Assembly: GCA_002309295.1 (NCBI GenBank)
Contig: DBXF01000027.1
Span: 8,642-24,766 of the forward strand
Reading direction: 5' to 3'
DNA from: Bacteroidales bacterium UBA1219
Lineage (GTDB): Bacteria; Bacteroidota; Bacteroidia; Bacteroidales; P3
Length of the DNA: 16,125 nt
In this document: piece after piece, positions 15,956 to 16,125 of the stretch
How positions within the stretch are numbered: the first letter of the stretch is position 1
Layout of the letters: each line of letters begins with the position of its first letter
Made by a program: the position numbers and the translations under genes
The notes under the pieces: generated by a model
Seen by the model: only the letters and a program-made list of their open reading frames with translations
What the model was told of the DNA's origin: nothing
Database searches by the model: none

Positions 15956-16125
15956 CGCATATTTTGCGGCGATTAGACAACTTTTTCACCGCATGAGAAA
16001 TAGTTATTGTGGTAATATTGATCTTTACAATCAGCAAATTACAGCAAATCAATATATTAAAAATCAAAAACAGAAATTGCTTCGCTTTTTCATTCCTTCT
16101 TCTTCTGTTTCTTTTGTCTTGAAAC
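15956..16125. other. AT-rich right edge, no confirmed gene
   Basis: No complete gene is seen. The 10-mer TTCACCGCAT occurs twice, at 15951-15960 and 15985-15994, and a small hairpin (CCGCA at 15955-15959, TGCGG at 15965-15969) overlaps the first copy. On the - strand a frame entering from the edge reads SRQKKQKKKE and stops at 16090. That could be the lysine-rich tail of a gene lying mostly outside the window, but eleven codons are too few to support a call. Confidence 0.35.

Noticed and set aside
15951..16124. Open frame entering from the right edge on the - strand (about 58 codons, ending at 15948)
   Set aside because: The translation is low-complexity (RNRRRRNEKAKQFLF, then Ile/Leu-rich), typical of non-coding AT-rich DNA, and it shows no Fic or other motif.

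Overview
The window looks like chromosome from a member of the Bacteroidota, most likely an uncultured gut-type Bacteroidales. Four things point there: type IX secretion (T9SS) sorting domains, a GSCFA protein, a FISUMP-type surface protein, and -7 promoter elements of the form TAnnTTTG, with no Shine-Dalgarno sequences. No plasmid, phage or insertion-sequence gene is visible.

Layout. (1) 1-2151, + strand: the 3' third of dnaE (replicative DNA polymerase alpha subunit, cut by the left edge), then one base later a GSCFA-family SGNH-type hydrolase gene. (2) 2244-9955, - strand: two large secreted-protein genes separated by about 600 bp of AT-rich DNA. The upstream one (5336-9955) encodes a 1539-residue protein with three FISUMP modules, five fibronectin-III-like repeats in a 4+1 arrangement, and a T9SS-sorting-domain-like fold unusually placed near the N-terminus. 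The downstream one (2244-4727) encodes an 827-residue protein with a normal C-terminal T9SS type A sorting domain. (3) 9956-10443: divergent control region with a 28-bp tandem duplication and outward promoters. (4) 10444-15761, + strand: purL (large FGAM synthase), then 11 bp later a secreted protein ending in an NADase-type glycan-binding (discoidin-like) domain. (5) 15770-16125: a short - strand ORF that is the orphan C-terminal winged helix of a Fic-family protein, then AT-rich edge sequence.

How parts relate. The housekeeping genes (dnaE, purL) flank an accessory island of cell-surface proteins. The two surface-protein genes have unrelated coding sequences but share flanks. At the 5' side there is a matched promoter/leader (TTG, 20 bp, TAnnTTTGCAAA, then TATGAAyGGAATAT). 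At the 3' side there is a composite repeat: a heptamer array beginning at the stop codon, a 10-bp spacer, a tetraloop hairpin, then a second heptamer array of different sequence. This shared pair of flanks is the most unusual structure in the window and suggests coordinated expression or spread of a common cassette design. The other item worth pursuing is the extreme C-terminus of the FISUMP protein. It has a C-type-lectin-like context and a run of NNY codons, which would fit a diversified ligand-binding region. No reverse transcriptase or template repeat lies in this window.
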